The translations under genes and the position numbers were made by a program. The notes beneath the pieces are model-generated. The model searched no databases and was not told where the DNA came from. It worked only from the letters and a program-made list of their open reading frames with translations. Below, in pieces: positions 49,256 to 58,795 of a DNA stretch of 64,000 bases. Source of the DNA: Mobiluncus sp034180645 (GTDB taxonomy: Bacteria > Actinomycetota > Actinomycetes > Actinomycetales > Actinomycetaceae). Location: contig NZ_JAXFNY010000010.1 in the NCBI RefSeq assembly GCF_034180645.1, positions 1-64,000 on the forward strand, read 5' to 3'. How positions within the stretch are numbered: position 1 is the first letter of the stretch; the number at the start of each line of letters is the position of its first letter.

Positions 49256-49699
49256 GTGCGTACTTATTCACCCAAGGCTGGTGACGCTGACGCGAAGTGG
49301 CACGTAGTTGATGCTGATGGCATCGTGCTGGGACGTTTGGCTTCCCAGGTAGCTACCTTGCTGCGCGGCAAGCACAAGCCGACCTTCGCTCCCAACTTTG
49401 ATAACGGAGACTATGTCATCGTTATCAACGCGGAAAAGGTCGTGTTGACCGGCAACAAATGGACTGAAAAGACTGCCTACCACCACTCGGGTTTCCCCGG
49501 TGGCTTGAAGGCAACCTCTTACCAGGAAATGCGGGAAAAACAACCCGAAAAGATCATCGAGAAGGCAGTTAAGGGAATGATGCCTCATAACCGCCTCTCC
49601 AAACAGCAATTGACGAAGCTGAAGGTTTACGCCGGACCGGAGCATCCGCACGCCGGCCAGAACCCGGAAGTTTTTGAACTCACGCAAATCGCGCAATAA
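49256..49699 (+). CDS. rplM: 50S ribosomal protein uL13
   Basis: Early-assembling large-subunit protein, 147 residues. GTG start gives V-RTYSPKAGDADAKWHVVDA, the family N-terminus, with GAAGG 7 bases upstream; an in-frame TTG at 49241 would add 5 residues and is less likely. GRLASQVATLLRGKHKPTFAPNFDNGDYVIVINAEKV and MLPHNRLSKQ-type MMPHNRLSKQQLTKLKVYAG are standard. Confidence 0.95.
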   Translation: MRTYSPKAGDADAKWHVVDADGIVLGRLASQVATLLRGKHKPTFAPNFDNGDYVIVINAEKVVLTGNKWTEKTAYHHSGFPGGLKATSYQEMREKQPEKIIEKAVKGMMPHNRLSKQQLTKLKVYAGPEHPHAGQNPEVFELTQIAQ

Positions 49700-49728
49700 A
49701 CGCGGTTCGCAAAACCTCAAGGAGTATC

Positions 49729-50223
49729 GTGGCGAAGACCACTACAGAAATCGAAGAGCTGGAGGATGTCCCCAGCGAATACACCACCGAGACTCCGGCG
49801 GCTCAGGATGAACCGGGTCGTGGGAATTCTCGTATTGACAAAGGCATGGGGCTGGGGCGCCGTAAAGAAGCCGTAGCCCGCGTGCGTTTGGTTCCGGGTA
49901 ACGGCAATTGGACTATCAACGGTCGTACCCTGGAAGATTACTTCCCGAACAAGTTGCACCAGCAATTGGTCATGGCACCTTTCGTGCTGTTGGACTTGCA
50001 GGGGCGTTTCGACGTCAAGGCTCGCATTGACGGCGGCGGTATTTCCGGCCAGGCCGGTGCGCTGCGCTTGGGCGTGTCCCGCGCGCTGAACGAAATCGAT
50101 CGTGACGCTAACCGTCCCGCGCTTAAGAAAGCCGGCTTCCTGACCCGCGACGCTCGCGCCGTGGAACGCAAGAAGGCTGGTCTTAAGAAGGCTCGCAAGG
50201 CACCGCAGTACTCGAAGCGTTAA
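49729..50223 (+). CDS. rpsI: 30S ribosomal protein uS9
   Basis: Head protein whose C-terminal tail (APQYSKR) reaches the P-site tRNA. The 164-residue product has an acidic N-terminal extension of about 40 residues (TEIEELEDVPSEYTTETP) before GLGRRKEAVARVRLVPGNGNWTINGR. The GTG start has CAAGGAG upstream. It pairs with rplM in the usual two-gene operon. Confidence 0.96.
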   Translation: MAKTTTEIEELEDVPSEYTTETPAAQDEPGRGNSRIDKGMGLGRRKEAVARVRLVPGNGNWTINGRTLEDYFPNKLHQQLVMAPFVLLDLQGRFDVKARIDGGGISGQAGALRLGVSRALNEIDRDANRPALKKAGFLTRDARAVERKKAGLKKARKAPQYSKR

Positions 50224-50245
50224 TCGCTGCCTGCGACAAAGTTTA

Positions 50246-50273
50246 GTGGAACCCGGGATTACCCGGGTTCCAC
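50246..50273 (+). terminator. Terminator-like hairpin after rpsI
   Basis: A perfect 12-bp stem GTGGAACCCGGG with its complement around a 4-base loop ATTA, 22 bases after the rpsI stop. Only a weak T-tract follows, so it may act with the stronger hairpin at 50398. Confidence 0.8.
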
Positions 50274-50397
50274 TCAATTCGGATTCATTTAGGTGACCAA
50301 AGTGTCGGGTGTGATTTGGTCGCGAGCGATTTTGGTGGAACTCCAACAATCCCGATTATCGCTAGTCACACAAATAGGTTGGGAATACTATTCGCAA

Positions 50398-50449
50398 AAT
50401 GCAGCCGGGGCCACACCAAGACGGTGACCCCGGCTGCATTTATTTGTTT
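50398..50449. terminator. Bidirectional terminator between rpsI and the C69 dipeptidase gene
   Basis: A 13-bp stem (50398-50410 with 50428-50440) with a 17-base loop is followed by TATTTGTTT on the plus strand and by ATTTTGCG on the minus strand, so it can end the converging transcripts of rpsI and the minus-strand peptidase gene. Confidence 0.88.
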
Positions 50450-50506
50450 ATGCGGATAATTGAGCGACGTTGTCTCAGTGATAACAACGCCTCGATAATC
50501 CGTGCT

Positions 50507-53179
50507 CTAGTTCAAAATCCCCTGCATCTGTGCGCGAAGGGACTGACTGAGGGGAACGGAACCACCGACAAAAATCGCCTGTTTGATGGACTTCGTCGCC
50601 TGGATGTACTGGACCACGGATGGGTCAAGTTGATCCGGCCTTGAAAGTACCAACGGCAAATTGAGACTCTGGGCGAGCGGTGCAGCAACCAAAGCATCGG
50701 CCGGGTCTACGCCGCTGGCCACAATGGCTTGCCGTGGCTCAGAGATATTCCCCGCCAGCGCGGCGCTGACCTGGAATTGATTCTGAGAAGTCAGCCGAGA
50801 GGACTTCACTCCTGTCAATTCATCCAGTTTCGATTGCACCGCAGTGGACACGTCGGTCTCGTTTCCTACGATGACGACCTGCTCCACTTTATTCAGGCGT
50901 TTGATTTGCTCAGATATTTCTCGCGGAACTTCTTGGCTGGAAACCAGGAATACGGGAGCGTTGAGATTCTTAGCGAAGGACACTGCGTTTACTGCGGCAA
51001 AACTGTTTTGTCCCGGCGCAATCACGATAGCGTTTGTATCCGGAGAAAACTCATTTGCGGATTGCGCGTTCACTGCATAACGACTCGATCCTTCAATTCG
51101 CGTCACCCGTGCCGAAGGTAGCAGAGTGCGCACAGTCTGTTGCACAGCATTGCTGACCGCTCCGGTTCCGCCGACCAGGACAACTGTCTGCGGGTGCAAT
51201 CGAGCGAGTTCGGTTTGAGTCACTTCGTCAAGACCGATTCCGTGGGTATAGAGAATCGGGGCTTGCCCCTGTGAGAGATTCGCCGCACTGATGGCATCGC
51301 TGGGAGATTGGGAATTCACAATGAAGGCTGTCTTAGCATTCGTAAAGAACGACTTGGACAGATTGGCTGCCACGGCTTGGCGATTTTTACCGCTGTAGCG
51401 GCCTACGGTGGTGGAGTATTTCCAAACATATACGTCACCTTGTAAAGTCGCCTGTACAGGTTGCCCGTCCAGAGTAAGACCAGGATTCTTTTCGTAAGTG
51501 GCTTTCCTGATGGTGATGTCAAAAGGTACGCCGGCCGGTACTCCCACAGGCTCCCCATAAGCGTCAACTATGGAAAGGGCTTTCGATTTGGAATCAAAAC
51601 TGAGCTTCCAGACGGTATCCGTGACTCCAGCCGGAACTGTGAGACGGAATTCCCCTCCTGATAAGCCTGCTTTACGCGCCCGCTCCGATGAGGAGGTATA
51701 ACCGTCTTGGAACAGCTTAGTCCGCAATTCAGTTTGTACCGATTGCATAGCCGCAAAAGCCTTGGAAGCGGCTTTGGTGTTCCACGCGGTGCGCGCTGAC
51801 GCTCCCTCGTCGCTCAATTTCGTTGCAGTCAGAATCTCTTTTTGAACTGGCGAGAGTTTGGCATTGACTATGGGTTGATACTTAGAACGATTCGTCTCGA
51901 CCATGTGCAAAATATCCATCGCGGTCCAGTAAACCGAATTAGAAGTGTACTCATTCGACGTATTCATTGCCGGGGAAAAACCGGCAGTCTGATCCAAATA
52001 GTACGGCACGTACGGAGAGGTGAGCGTGGATCCCAGAGCTAAATATTCTACGGCAGGGAAACTATCCGTCGCTGTAGTCGGAATTTGGAAAACATGAGCC
52101 TCCATCACATTACGGTTACCGATAGGATAGTAACCTTTCTCACCGGTGTCATTCCCCGGAAGATTTCCGAGATTGCCAAAACGGTTGCGCGTAGCGTCCA
52201 TAACCATTTCTAATGAGATGCTCTTTTTTTCGGCACTTTGCAAGAAGGGGAAGGCGGTTCCATTTGGGTCAACCTGGGCACTGGGGTTCAGAGTCTTGAT
52301 TCCTGAGGCAGAACGAGAGGCGTTACGCGGACCTACCTCTGAATCAGCGTAAGATTCCCGCGCCTCAATATAATTCCGAGCTTCGTCCCCGTTGAAAGTT
52401 CCGGCCGCTCTAGCGGTGCTGAACAGACCTTTCGAGAAGATGTAATTGCCGTCTTGGGAGACAACATAGTTATTGGTAGTTTCCCCTGGGGTCAAAGTGA
52501 CGCCATTAATCCAGAAACTATTGGGGAAAACGGAGAACTTGTCTTTCGGGTAGCGCATGGCCAGAAATTGGTGTCCGGTGTAAATCTCCATGTACCACAG
52601 GTCGCTCTTGCTGGCTACTACCAGGGCATTGCCTTCCGCTGCCCCTTTCGTTGCCAGTTCGTCAGCAATAAATCTCACCGCGTTTTCTGGAGTGTCGCAA
52701 GTGGCCAAAACAACCGTGGGGAGGATAGCCTCTGTCAGGCCAACGCGGTTACCATCTTCCCCGTCCAAGAGTGGATCTTGGGCCAGAACAGCTTCGTTGG
52801 CGCTTGCAGAAACGGTCATATCGACCATTAGTCCTTTTTCGTTAAAACCAGCTTCATCAAAAATTCCGTATTCGGGAGTGGTGTCGTTAACTCCGTTATA
52901 CCTATATGAAGGATTTGTAAATGTAAATTGATAGCCAGCATCAGTTCCGTAGGAAACGTCCTCTATAGTTTGTCCTGGCTGAAAATATCCGGCCTCGTGA
53001 ATAACATATGCCTTATTATGGTTAATCTCCAGATCCTCTGTACGACCAAAGTAGAAACTTCCATCAGTAGTCAGTTCGGGTCCGACAATAATCCCGGTAC
53101 AAGCAAATGCAGCCGTGGGAGTTCCGATTCCCAGTGCAAGAGCAAGTAGAGAGCTTATGGCTATGCGCTTTTTATGCAT
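50507..53179 (-). CDS. Secreted C69-family dipeptidase with C-terminal cell-wall-binding repeats
   Basis: An 890-residue exported protein. The start at 53179 has AAGGAG 7 bases upstream and gives a signal peptide MHKKRIAISSLLALALGIGT ending AFA; mature Cys27 (ACTGIIVG) is then the N-terminal nucleophile typical of the C69/U34 dipeptidases, followed by TEDLEINHNKAYVIHE and peptidase-domain sequence to about 540. The final about 290 residues contain three putative cell-wall-binding repeats of the CWB2 (PF04122) type with VVLVGGTGAVS, VVIVGNETDVS and AIFVGGSVPLS. Function: surface-bound peptide degradation, inferred from family. The gene stands alone, facing rpsI. Confidence 0.92.
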   Translation of the reverse strand: MHKKRIAISSLLALALGIGTPTAAFACTGIIVGPELTTDGSFYFGRTEDLEINHNKAYVIHEAGYFQPGQTIEDVSYGTDAGYQFTFTNPSYRYNGVNDTTPEYGIFDEAGFNEKGLMVDMTVSASANEAVLAQDPLLDGEDGNRVGLTEAILPTVVLATCDTPENAVRFIADELATKGAAEGNALVVASKSDLWYMEIYTGHQFLAMRYPKDKFSVFPNSFWINGVTLTPGETTNNYVVSQDGNYIFSKGLFSTARAAGTFNGDEARNYIEARESYADSEVGPRNASRSASGIKTLNPSAQVDPNGTAFPFLQSAEKKSISLEMVMDATRNRFGNLGNLPGNDTGEKGYYPIGNRNVMEAHVFQIPTTATDSFPAVEYLALGSTLTSPYVPYYLDQTAGFSPAMNTSNEYTSNSVYWTAMDILHMVETNRSKYQPIVNAKLSPVQKEILTATKLSDEGASARTAWNTKAASKAFAAMQSVQTELRTKLFQDGYTSSSERARKAGLSGGEFRLTVPAGVTDTVWKLSFDSKSKALSIVDAYGEPVGVPAGVPFDITIRKATYEKNPGLTLDGQPVQATLQGDVYVWKYSTTVGRYSGKNRQAVAANLSKSFFTNAKTAFIVNSQSPSDAISAANLSQGQAPILYTHGIGLDEVTQTELARLHPQTVVLVGGTGAVSNAVQQTVRTLLPSARVTRIEGSSRYAVNAQSANEFSPDTNAIVIAPGQNSFAAVNAVSFAKNLNAPVFLVSSQEVPREISEQIKRLNKVEQVVIVGNETDVSTAVQSKLDELTGVKSSRLTSQNQFQVSAALAGNISEPRQAIVASGVDPADALVAAPLAQSLNLPLVLSRPDQLDPSVVQYIQATKSIKQAIFVGGSVPLSQSLRAQMQGILN

Positions 53180-53232
53180 ATTTATTCTCCTTTGAATAAG
53201 TGAATGCGAGTTCATACATATTAGCGTGTAAT

Positions 53233-53249
53233 TGCAATTGATGATTGCA
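53233..53249. promoter_or_regulatory. Inverted repeat upstream of the dipeptidase gene
   Basis: TGCAAT and ATTGCA flank TGATG in a perfect inverted repeat about 55 bases upstream of the dipeptidase start. It may be a regulator site; no regulator is identified. Confidence 0.35.
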
Positions 53250-53409
53250 TCCGCTATTGTACCCGGGGGCGCGCAGTTTTTTCGGGTTTCCACACTTTCA
53301 GTGACCCAATCATCTCGAGCCGGAGTCCCACCGCGGGTCGGTGGTGTGGCGGGTGGGCGCAGGCGTGGAATAATGGGAAAGGTTTTTATGGTTCAACAGG
53401 AGGCAGTAG

Positions 53410-54864
53410 ATGACCCAACGTTTATTCGGTACTGACGGAGTTCGCGGACTTGCCAACGAAGACATCACCGCGGAACTGGCTTTGAACTTGGGAGTGGCTG
53501 CGGCTCGCCTGGTGGTGGAAGAAAGAATTATGGCCACCGGTCAGATGCCCATCGTGAGAGATTTGTTGAAGGAGCAGCGCGAATCGGCGATGACGGAATC
53601 ACGCACCGGGGTTAAACGTCCTCGCCTGATCCCAGAGGAACCCGCCAAGCCGCGAGCCATTATCGGTCGTGACACACGTGTATCCGGACAATTCCTGGAT
53701 CACGCCCTGGCGGCGGGACTATCCAGCGCCGGCATGGACGTGACCAGGGTCGGGGTCATTCCCACTCCCGGGGTGGCGTATCTGACAGAATCCCAAGACA
53801 TCGAGTTGGGCGTGGTCATCAGCGCATCGCACAACCCTATGCAAGACAACGGCATCAAGTTCTTTGCCCGCGGCGGTTACAAACTGCCCGATGAGATGGA
53901 GGACCGGGTCCAAGCCATGCTGGGCCAGGACTGGGAACGGCCGCTCGGTTCCGGGGTTGGCGACGTGGTGGCCAACGGTAAAGCCGCCGACGACGCCTAT
54001 GTCAATCACCTGGTAGACACAGTTCCGGTGTCTTTGCACGGGCTGAAAATCGTGGTGGACTGCGCCAATGGGGCGGCTTCAGAAATCGGTCCGCGGGCGC
54101 TACGGGAAGCTGGCGCTGACGTCGTGGTGATTAACGCCTCTCCCGATGGGCGCAACATCAACCTGAACTGCGGTTCGACCCACCCCAAGCAGTTGAAATC
54201 CATGGTGGTAGCCGCTGGGGCAGACTTCGGGGTGGCATTCGACGGGGACGCCGATCGCTGTCTGGCGGTGGACGGCGCCGGCAACCTGGTAGATGGCGAC
54301 CAAATCATGGGGATGCTGGCCTTGGATATGCACAGGGCGGGAATATTGACTGAGGACACCCTGGTGCTGACCGTGATGAGTAATCTCGGGCTCCGTTTAG
54401 CGATGCAGCAGGCGGGAATCAAGACCCCCACCACCGCGGTAGGCGACCGCTATGTTCTGGAAGAAATGCGGGCTCACGGCTACATTCTGGGCGGGGAACA
54501 GTCCGGTCACGTCATCAATGCCCGTTACGCCACCACCGGCGACGGTATCCTCACCGCTTTGCAAGTGGCGGCGACTGTGGCCTCTCACCAAGCTCCGCTG
54601 AGCGAACTCGTGTCGCCTATCCAAAAGTTGCCCCAAACCCTGATTAATGTTCCCGGAGTGGACAAGACCCGCGTGGACGACCCGCGCTTGGCCCAGGATG
54701 TTGCGCAGGCGGAAGCGCGCCTAGGGGAGACGGGCCGGGTTCTGTTACGTTCTTCCGGCACCGAACCCCTGGTGCGGGTCATGGTAGAAGCCGCAACTCA
54801 GGAACAGGCCGATGCGGAGGCGCAAACCCTCGCCAACCGGGTGCAGGAACTATTAGCGCTGTAA
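53410..54864 (+). CDS. glmM: Phosphoglucosamine mutase
   Basis: Converts glucosamine 6-phosphate to glucosamine 1-phosphate for UDP-GlcNAc. It has 484 residues with FGTDGVRG at the N-terminus, the phosphoserine loop ISASHNPMQDNG (Ser140) and metal loop DGDADR. A charged insertion of about 30 residues (50-80, LKEQRESAMTESRTGVKRPR) makes it longer than the usual about 450. A CAGGAGG ribosome-binding site precedes the ATG. glmS follows 25 bases later, making a precursor-supply pair. Confidence 0.93.
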   Translation: MTQRLFGTDGVRGLANEDITAELALNLGVAAARLVVEERIMATGQMPIVRDLLKEQRESAMTESRTGVKRPRLIPEEPAKPRAIIGRDTRVSGQFLDHALAAGLSSAGMDVTRVGVIPTPGVAYLTESQDIELGVVISASHNPMQDNGIKFFARGGYKLPDEMEDRVQAMLGQDWERPLGSGVGDVVANGKAADDAYVNHLVDTVPVSLHGLKIVVDCANGAASEIGPRALREAGADVVVINASPDGRNINLNCGSTHPKQLKSMVVAAGADFGVAFDGDADRCLAVDGAGNLVDGDQIMGMLALDMHRAGILTEDTLVLTVMSNLGLRLAMQQAGIKTPTTAVGDRYVLEEMRAHGYILGGEQSGHVINARYATTGDGILTALQVAATVASHQAPLSELVSPIQKLPQTLINVPGVDKTRVDDPRLAQDVAQAEARLGETGRVLLRSSGTEPLVRVMVEAATQEQADAEAQTLANRVQELLAL

Positions 54865-54889
54865 AACCGCGCCGTGAAAGCGAGGAAAT

Positions 54890-56902
54890 GTGTGTGGAAT
54901 TGTCGGTGCCGTCGGGTCTCAGAGCGCCAAGGTTGCTGAGGAAACTGTCCTGGAGGGGCTGTCTCGCCTGGAATACCGCGGCTATGATTCAGCCGGAATA
55001 GCGGTGGTCGATGCGACCAGCGTGAGTCCCGAAATTAAGGTTGAAAAGGAAGTTGGGAAACTCTCCGAACTGCGCAAAGCCTTAGAAAAGCGCCCTTTGC
55101 CCAACGCTACCACCGCGATTGGGCACACCCGTTGGGCGACACATGGGGGCGTCACTCGTGACAATGCCCACCCCCACCTGTCTTATGACGGGAAACTGGC
55201 GCTGATACACAACGGCATTATCGAAAACGCGGAACCTTACCGTGCCCACCTGGAAACTCTGGGCATCAAATGCGTCAGCGAAACCGATACCGAGGTGGTC
55301 GCTCACCTGCTGGAGCGCGCCTACTTGGCCGAACCGGGCGGGAACTCCGCCGAAAGCGCCGGTGAACAGTCGATTACCCCCGGTGCTATTCCCTTGCACA
55401 GCCTGGATCCGAACCTGAGCTGCGCGGCGGCGGCGACCCGATTGGCGCAGGCGATGCTGAAGGTCGCCAGAGATTTGGAAGGCTCGTTCACCCTGTTAGT
55501 GGAGCACGCGGACGCTCCAGGCGTGATCGTGGCGGCGCGGCGGTCGTCTCCGCTGGTACTGGGGTTGTCACAAGGGACGAATTTCCTCGGTTCTGACGTG
55601 TTGGCTTTCGCGGCGCGCACGAAACAGGCACTGGAAATTGGTCAGGACGAAGTGGTGGTCGTGACCCCGGCCGGAGTGCTGGTCATGGACCAGCAGGGTT
55701 GCGAAATCCTGCACACGCAAGGTCTGGAAGTTATCGCCCAGGATCCCGCCCAGCGCAAACGGGCTTTTGAAGTCGATTTCGCGACCGAGCGCGTCACCAA
55801 AGAAGGCTTCGACACCTTTATGGAAAAGGAAATCCGGGAACAGCCCCGGGCAGTGGGGGACACCATCGCGGGACGGCTGGATGCCGCCGAGGCACTGACC
55901 TTGGACGAACTGCGGATTGAAGCCGAAGTGTTCCGTTCCATCACTTCGGTGATAATTGTGGCCTGCGGTACGGCCTCCTATGCCGGGCAGGTGGCCCGCT
56001 ACGCTATCGAACACTGGTGTCGGATTCCGTGTGAGGTCGAACTGGCACACGAGTTTCGTTACCGGGACCCGGTGGTGAGCCGGCGCACCCTGGTGGTGGC
56101 GATTTCTCAGTCCGGGGAAACCATGGACACGATTATGGCCATCCGTCACGCCCGCGAACAAGGGGCACGGGTTCTGGCCATCGTGAACACGCCCGGCTCC
56201 ACGATTTCTCGCGAGGCCGACGCGGTACTGTTGACCCACGCCGGACCGGAAATCGCGGTGGCCTCCACCAAGGCGTTTACGGCCCAGATTGCGGCGTGTT
56301 ACCTGCTAGGTTTGTACCTGGCTCAGGTCCGCGGCAACAAATATGCCGACGAAATCGCGGATTACCTGGAAAAACTTGGTCAAATGCCGGCGCGGATGCA
56401 AACTGTCTTGGACCGTTATGCCGGCTCTACTGACTTAGGCGCTAGCCTTGACGACATCAATTCGGTCATCTTCCTGGGGCGTCACGTCGGTTTCCCGGTG
56501 GCGCTGGAAGGGGCGCTGAAACTGAAAGAAATCGCCTATCTGCACGCCGAAGGCTTCGCGGCTGGGGAACTGAAACACGGCCCTATCGCCCTGGTAGAGT
56601 CCGGGCAGCCGGTTGTTATTATTGTCCCCACTCCGCGTCGACCCGAGTTGCATCGCAAAGTTGTGTCCAATATCGAAGAAGTCCGGGCGCGCGGGGCCGT
56701 GACTCTGGTGGTGGCCGAAGACGGGGACGATTCCGTGAACGAGTTTGCGGATGTGGTGTGGCGAGTGCCTCCCACGCCCACCTTGATGCGTCCCCTAGTG
56801 GACGTGATTCCGTTGCAGCTGTTGGCTTTGCGGATGGCGGGACACCTGGGATACGACGTGGACCAGCCGCGTAACCTGGCCAAGTCGGTCACGGTGGAAT
56901 AG
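54890..56902 (+). CDS. glmS: Glutamine-fructose-6-phosphate aminotransferase
   Basis: First committed step of amino-sugar synthesis: fructose 6-phosphate plus glutamine to glucosamine 6-phosphate. N-terminal Cys2 (CGIVGAVG) is the glutaminase nucleophile; two SIS domains follow (CGTASYAGQVARYAIEHW and VASTKAFTAQIA), ending in NLAKSVTVE with the conserved C-terminus. The start is GTG read as Met; an ATG two bases earlier is out of frame. Length is 670 residues, about 60 more than the typical enzyme, owing partly to an insertion around 147-185. No GlmS ribozyme is seen upstream. Confidence 0.95.
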   Translation: MCGIVGAVGSQSAKVAEETVLEGLSRLEYRGYDSAGIAVVDATSVSPEIKVEKEVGKLSELRKALEKRPLPNATTAIGHTRWATHGGVTRDNAHPHLSYDGKLALIHNGIIENAEPYRAHLETLGIKCVSETDTEVVAHLLERAYLAEPGGNSAESAGEQSITPGAIPLHSLDPNLSCAAAATRLAQAMLKVARDLEGSFTLLVEHADAPGVIVAARRSSPLVLGLSQGTNFLGSDVLAFAARTKQALEIGQDEVVVVTPAGVLVMDQQGCEILHTQGLEVIAQDPAQRKRAFEVDFATERVTKEGFDTFMEKEIREQPRAVGDTIAGRLDAAEALTLDELRIEAEVFRSITSVIIVACGTASYAGQVARYAIEHWCRIPCEVELAHEFRYRDPVVSRRTLVVAISQSGETMDTIMAIRHAREQGARVLAIVNTPGSTISREADAVLLTHAGPEIAVASTKAFTAQIAACYLLGLYLAQVRGNKYADEIADYLEKLGQMPARMQTVLDRYAGSTDLGASLDDINSVIFLGRHVGFPVALEGALKLKEIAYLHAEGFAAGELKHGPIALVESGQPVVIIVPTPRRPELHRKVVSNIEEVRARGAVTLVVAEDGDDSVNEFADVVWRVPPTPTLMRPLVDVIPLQLLALRMAGHLGYDVDQPRNLAKSVTVE

Positions 56903-56917
56903 AGCCTCGCGGGCAAT

Positions 56918-57661
56918 ATGCTGACCCCGGCGCTTCCTGACGCGGTTTCCGCCCCGGCTCTGCTGCTCACAGCGGGTGGGGATGGCGGTTGGGTGCCGAT
57001 TTCGCAAACCATCACGGAATGGATTCACAGCTTTGCCGGTTCCCCTTTGGCCCTGCTGGTTTTAGCGGGTCTGTGCTTCACGGATGCTTTTTTCCCGCCG
57101 GTGCCCGCCGAGTCAATCGTCATCGGCTTAACTTCGTGGTATTTCGCCTCTCCCGGCCACGTGGTTGCGCTACCCGGCATTTTTCTGTGTGCCGTCATCG
57201 GAGCGACCTTGGGTGATTCCTTCGCCTTCTTCCTGGGGACACGTATTCACGTGCAGCGCATCAAATCGTGGCGGAACGGCAAGGGCGAACAGGCTTTCGA
57301 ACGAACCGCGAAACTTTTGCACAAGCGTGGTACGTCCTTCATCTTTGCGGCGCGTTTTGTGCCCGGCGGGCGAGTGGCGGTCAATATGTGCGCCGGAGCG
57401 ACCGGTTTTCCTCACAGCCGCTTCATGCGCACCGACCTGGCTGCCGTAATCTGTTGGGTGTCCTACGGAATGTCTATCGGTTTTGCTTCTGGGAGTATCC
57501 TGGGGCCAATTAATCCGCTCTTAGCGACCCTGGTAGGAATGGTCGGGGGAGTAATCCTCAGTCTCTTGCTGGACCGGTTGGTCGCTCGGTTACAGCGGCG
57601 GTTTCAGCCGGGACGCCCCGATTCATCAGAAGAATCGACCGGTAGCGAATCGGAGGAGTGA
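56918..57661 (+). CDS. DedA-family membrane protein
   Basis: A 247-residue polytopic membrane protein. The family sequences PPVPAESIVIGLTSWYF, IGATLGDSFAFFLGTRI and RFVPGGRVAVNMCAGATGFPHSRFMRTDLAA are present, with a Ser/Glu-rich C-terminal tail. DedA proteins are linked to recycling of undecaprenyl phosphate, which would suit the glm neighbours. It lies 15 bases after glmS. Confidence 0.9.
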   Translation: MLTPALPDAVSAPALLLTAGGDGGWVPISQTITEWIHSFAGSPLALLVLAGLCFTDAFFPPVPAESIVIGLTSWYFASPGHVVALPGIFLCAVIGATLGDSFAFFLGTRIHVQRIKSWRNGKGEQAFERTAKLLHKRGTSFIFAARFVPGGRVAVNMCAGATGFPHSRFMRTDLAAVICWVSYGMSIGFASGSILGPINPLLATLVGMVGGVILSLLLDRLVARLQRRFQPGRPDSSEESTGSESEE

Positions 57662-57700
57662 ACGGAACGTCCTGGTGAGGCCGGTGAAGTGGGACGGAGA

Positions 57701-58795
57701 CTAAATCTTTCGCAAGTGCAGGCGGTGCACGCGATGGTCAGGGTCTTTCTCGAGGATGAGGGTGGCACGAGAACGGGTCGGAGCCACGTTTTCTTGGAGG
57801 TTCCTAAGGTTGACTTCACGCCAAATTTGGCGGGCATGAGATTCTGCCTGTTCATCGGTCCAGGCGGCAATCTCACGGAAGAAAGAGTCGGGTTGTTTGA
57901 AAGCGGTCGTTCGTAACTGACGGAAACGCGACAGATACCACTGCTCGATGTCCGCGGGACGGGCATGCAAATAGATGGAGAAATCAAAGAAATCCGACAC
58001 TGCCAAGGAATTTTTGCCCCCGCTGGCAATCGAAGGCGGGGCTAACACGTTCAGCCCCTCCAAGATGAGGACGTCCGGGGCGCAAACCATCTGGGACTTA
58101 CCGGGCACAATATCGTAGGTAACGTGCGAATATACCGGGGCCGCTACCTCAGGAGCCCCAGATTTTACCGCTGCCAGAAAACGCAACAGTCCACGACGGT
58201 CATACGACTCAGGAAAACCCTTACGGTTCATGATGCCGCGCGCCACCAGCTCAGCATTGGGGTACAGAAATCCGTCCGTTGTGACCAAATCAACCCGCGG
58301 AGTGCCTGGCCAACGGCTCATCAACTCGCGCAACAGCCGAGCCAGAGAGGACTTTCCCACAGCTACCGAACCGGCCACCCCAATCACAAAGGGAGTGTGC
58401 TGAACCGCGGATTCACCTAAGAAATCAGCGCGCCGGGAGCGAATCTTGGTCGTTCCAGCGGCATAAATCTGAAGCAGGGCGGTCAAAGGACGATAAATCG
58501 CGTCTACTTCAGCCAAGTCGATAGGGTCGCCCAAAGCGCGCAAACGCTCCACGTCAGCCTGGGTCAGCGGCAGAGGAGTCTGATCCGACAGAGCCGACCA
58601 CTGTTCCCGGGTGAACATGGCAAAAGGCGAGGCGGTCTCCTCGAGACCTGGGGAAACCTGATGCGGACGGGCGGCCATAATCTCTCGCATTGCCGAACCG
58701 TACTGACTATCACGCAGTTTCTCTTGCGTGCCGTGAGGATCCGTCAGGAATTCCTCCATCAGCTCGGTGGTGGGAGCGCCGAAAGTGTCCCTCAT
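57701..58795 (-). CDS. coaA: Pantothenate kinase, type I
   Basis: First step of coenzyme A biosynthesis. The 364-residue product has P-loop GVAGSVAVGKSSLA, TTDGFLYPNAEL and the C-terminal ATLILEKDPDHRVHRLHLRKI typical of CoaA. The ATG overlaps the stop of the upstream membrane-protein gene (ATGA), which supports this start and argues for translational coupling; an in-frame start 27 bases earlier lacks that support. An N-terminal extension of about 35 residues precedes the usual family start. Confidence 0.93.
   Translation of the reverse strand: MRDTFGAPTTELMEEFLTDPHGTQEKLRDSQYGSAMREIMAARPHQVSPGLEETASPFAMFTREQWSALSDQTPLPLTQADVERLRALGDPIDLAEVDAIYRPLTALLQIYAAGTTKIRSRRADFLGESAVQHTPFVIGVAGSVAVGKSSLARLLRELMSRWPGTPRVDLVTTDGFLYPNAELVARGIMNRKGFPESYDRRGLLRFLAAVKSGAPEVAAPVYSHVTYDIVPGKSQMVCAPDVLILEGLNVLAPPSIASGGKNSLAVSDFFDFSIYLHARPADIEQWYLSRFRQLRTTAFKQPDSFFREIAAWTDEQAESHARQIWREVNLRNLQENVAPTRSRATLILEKDPDHRVHRLHLRKI

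Noticed and set aside
53180..53293. Longer start for the C69 dipeptidase
   Set aside because: Would place 38 residues before the signal peptide and has no ribosome-binding site; the ATG at 53179 has AAGGAG.
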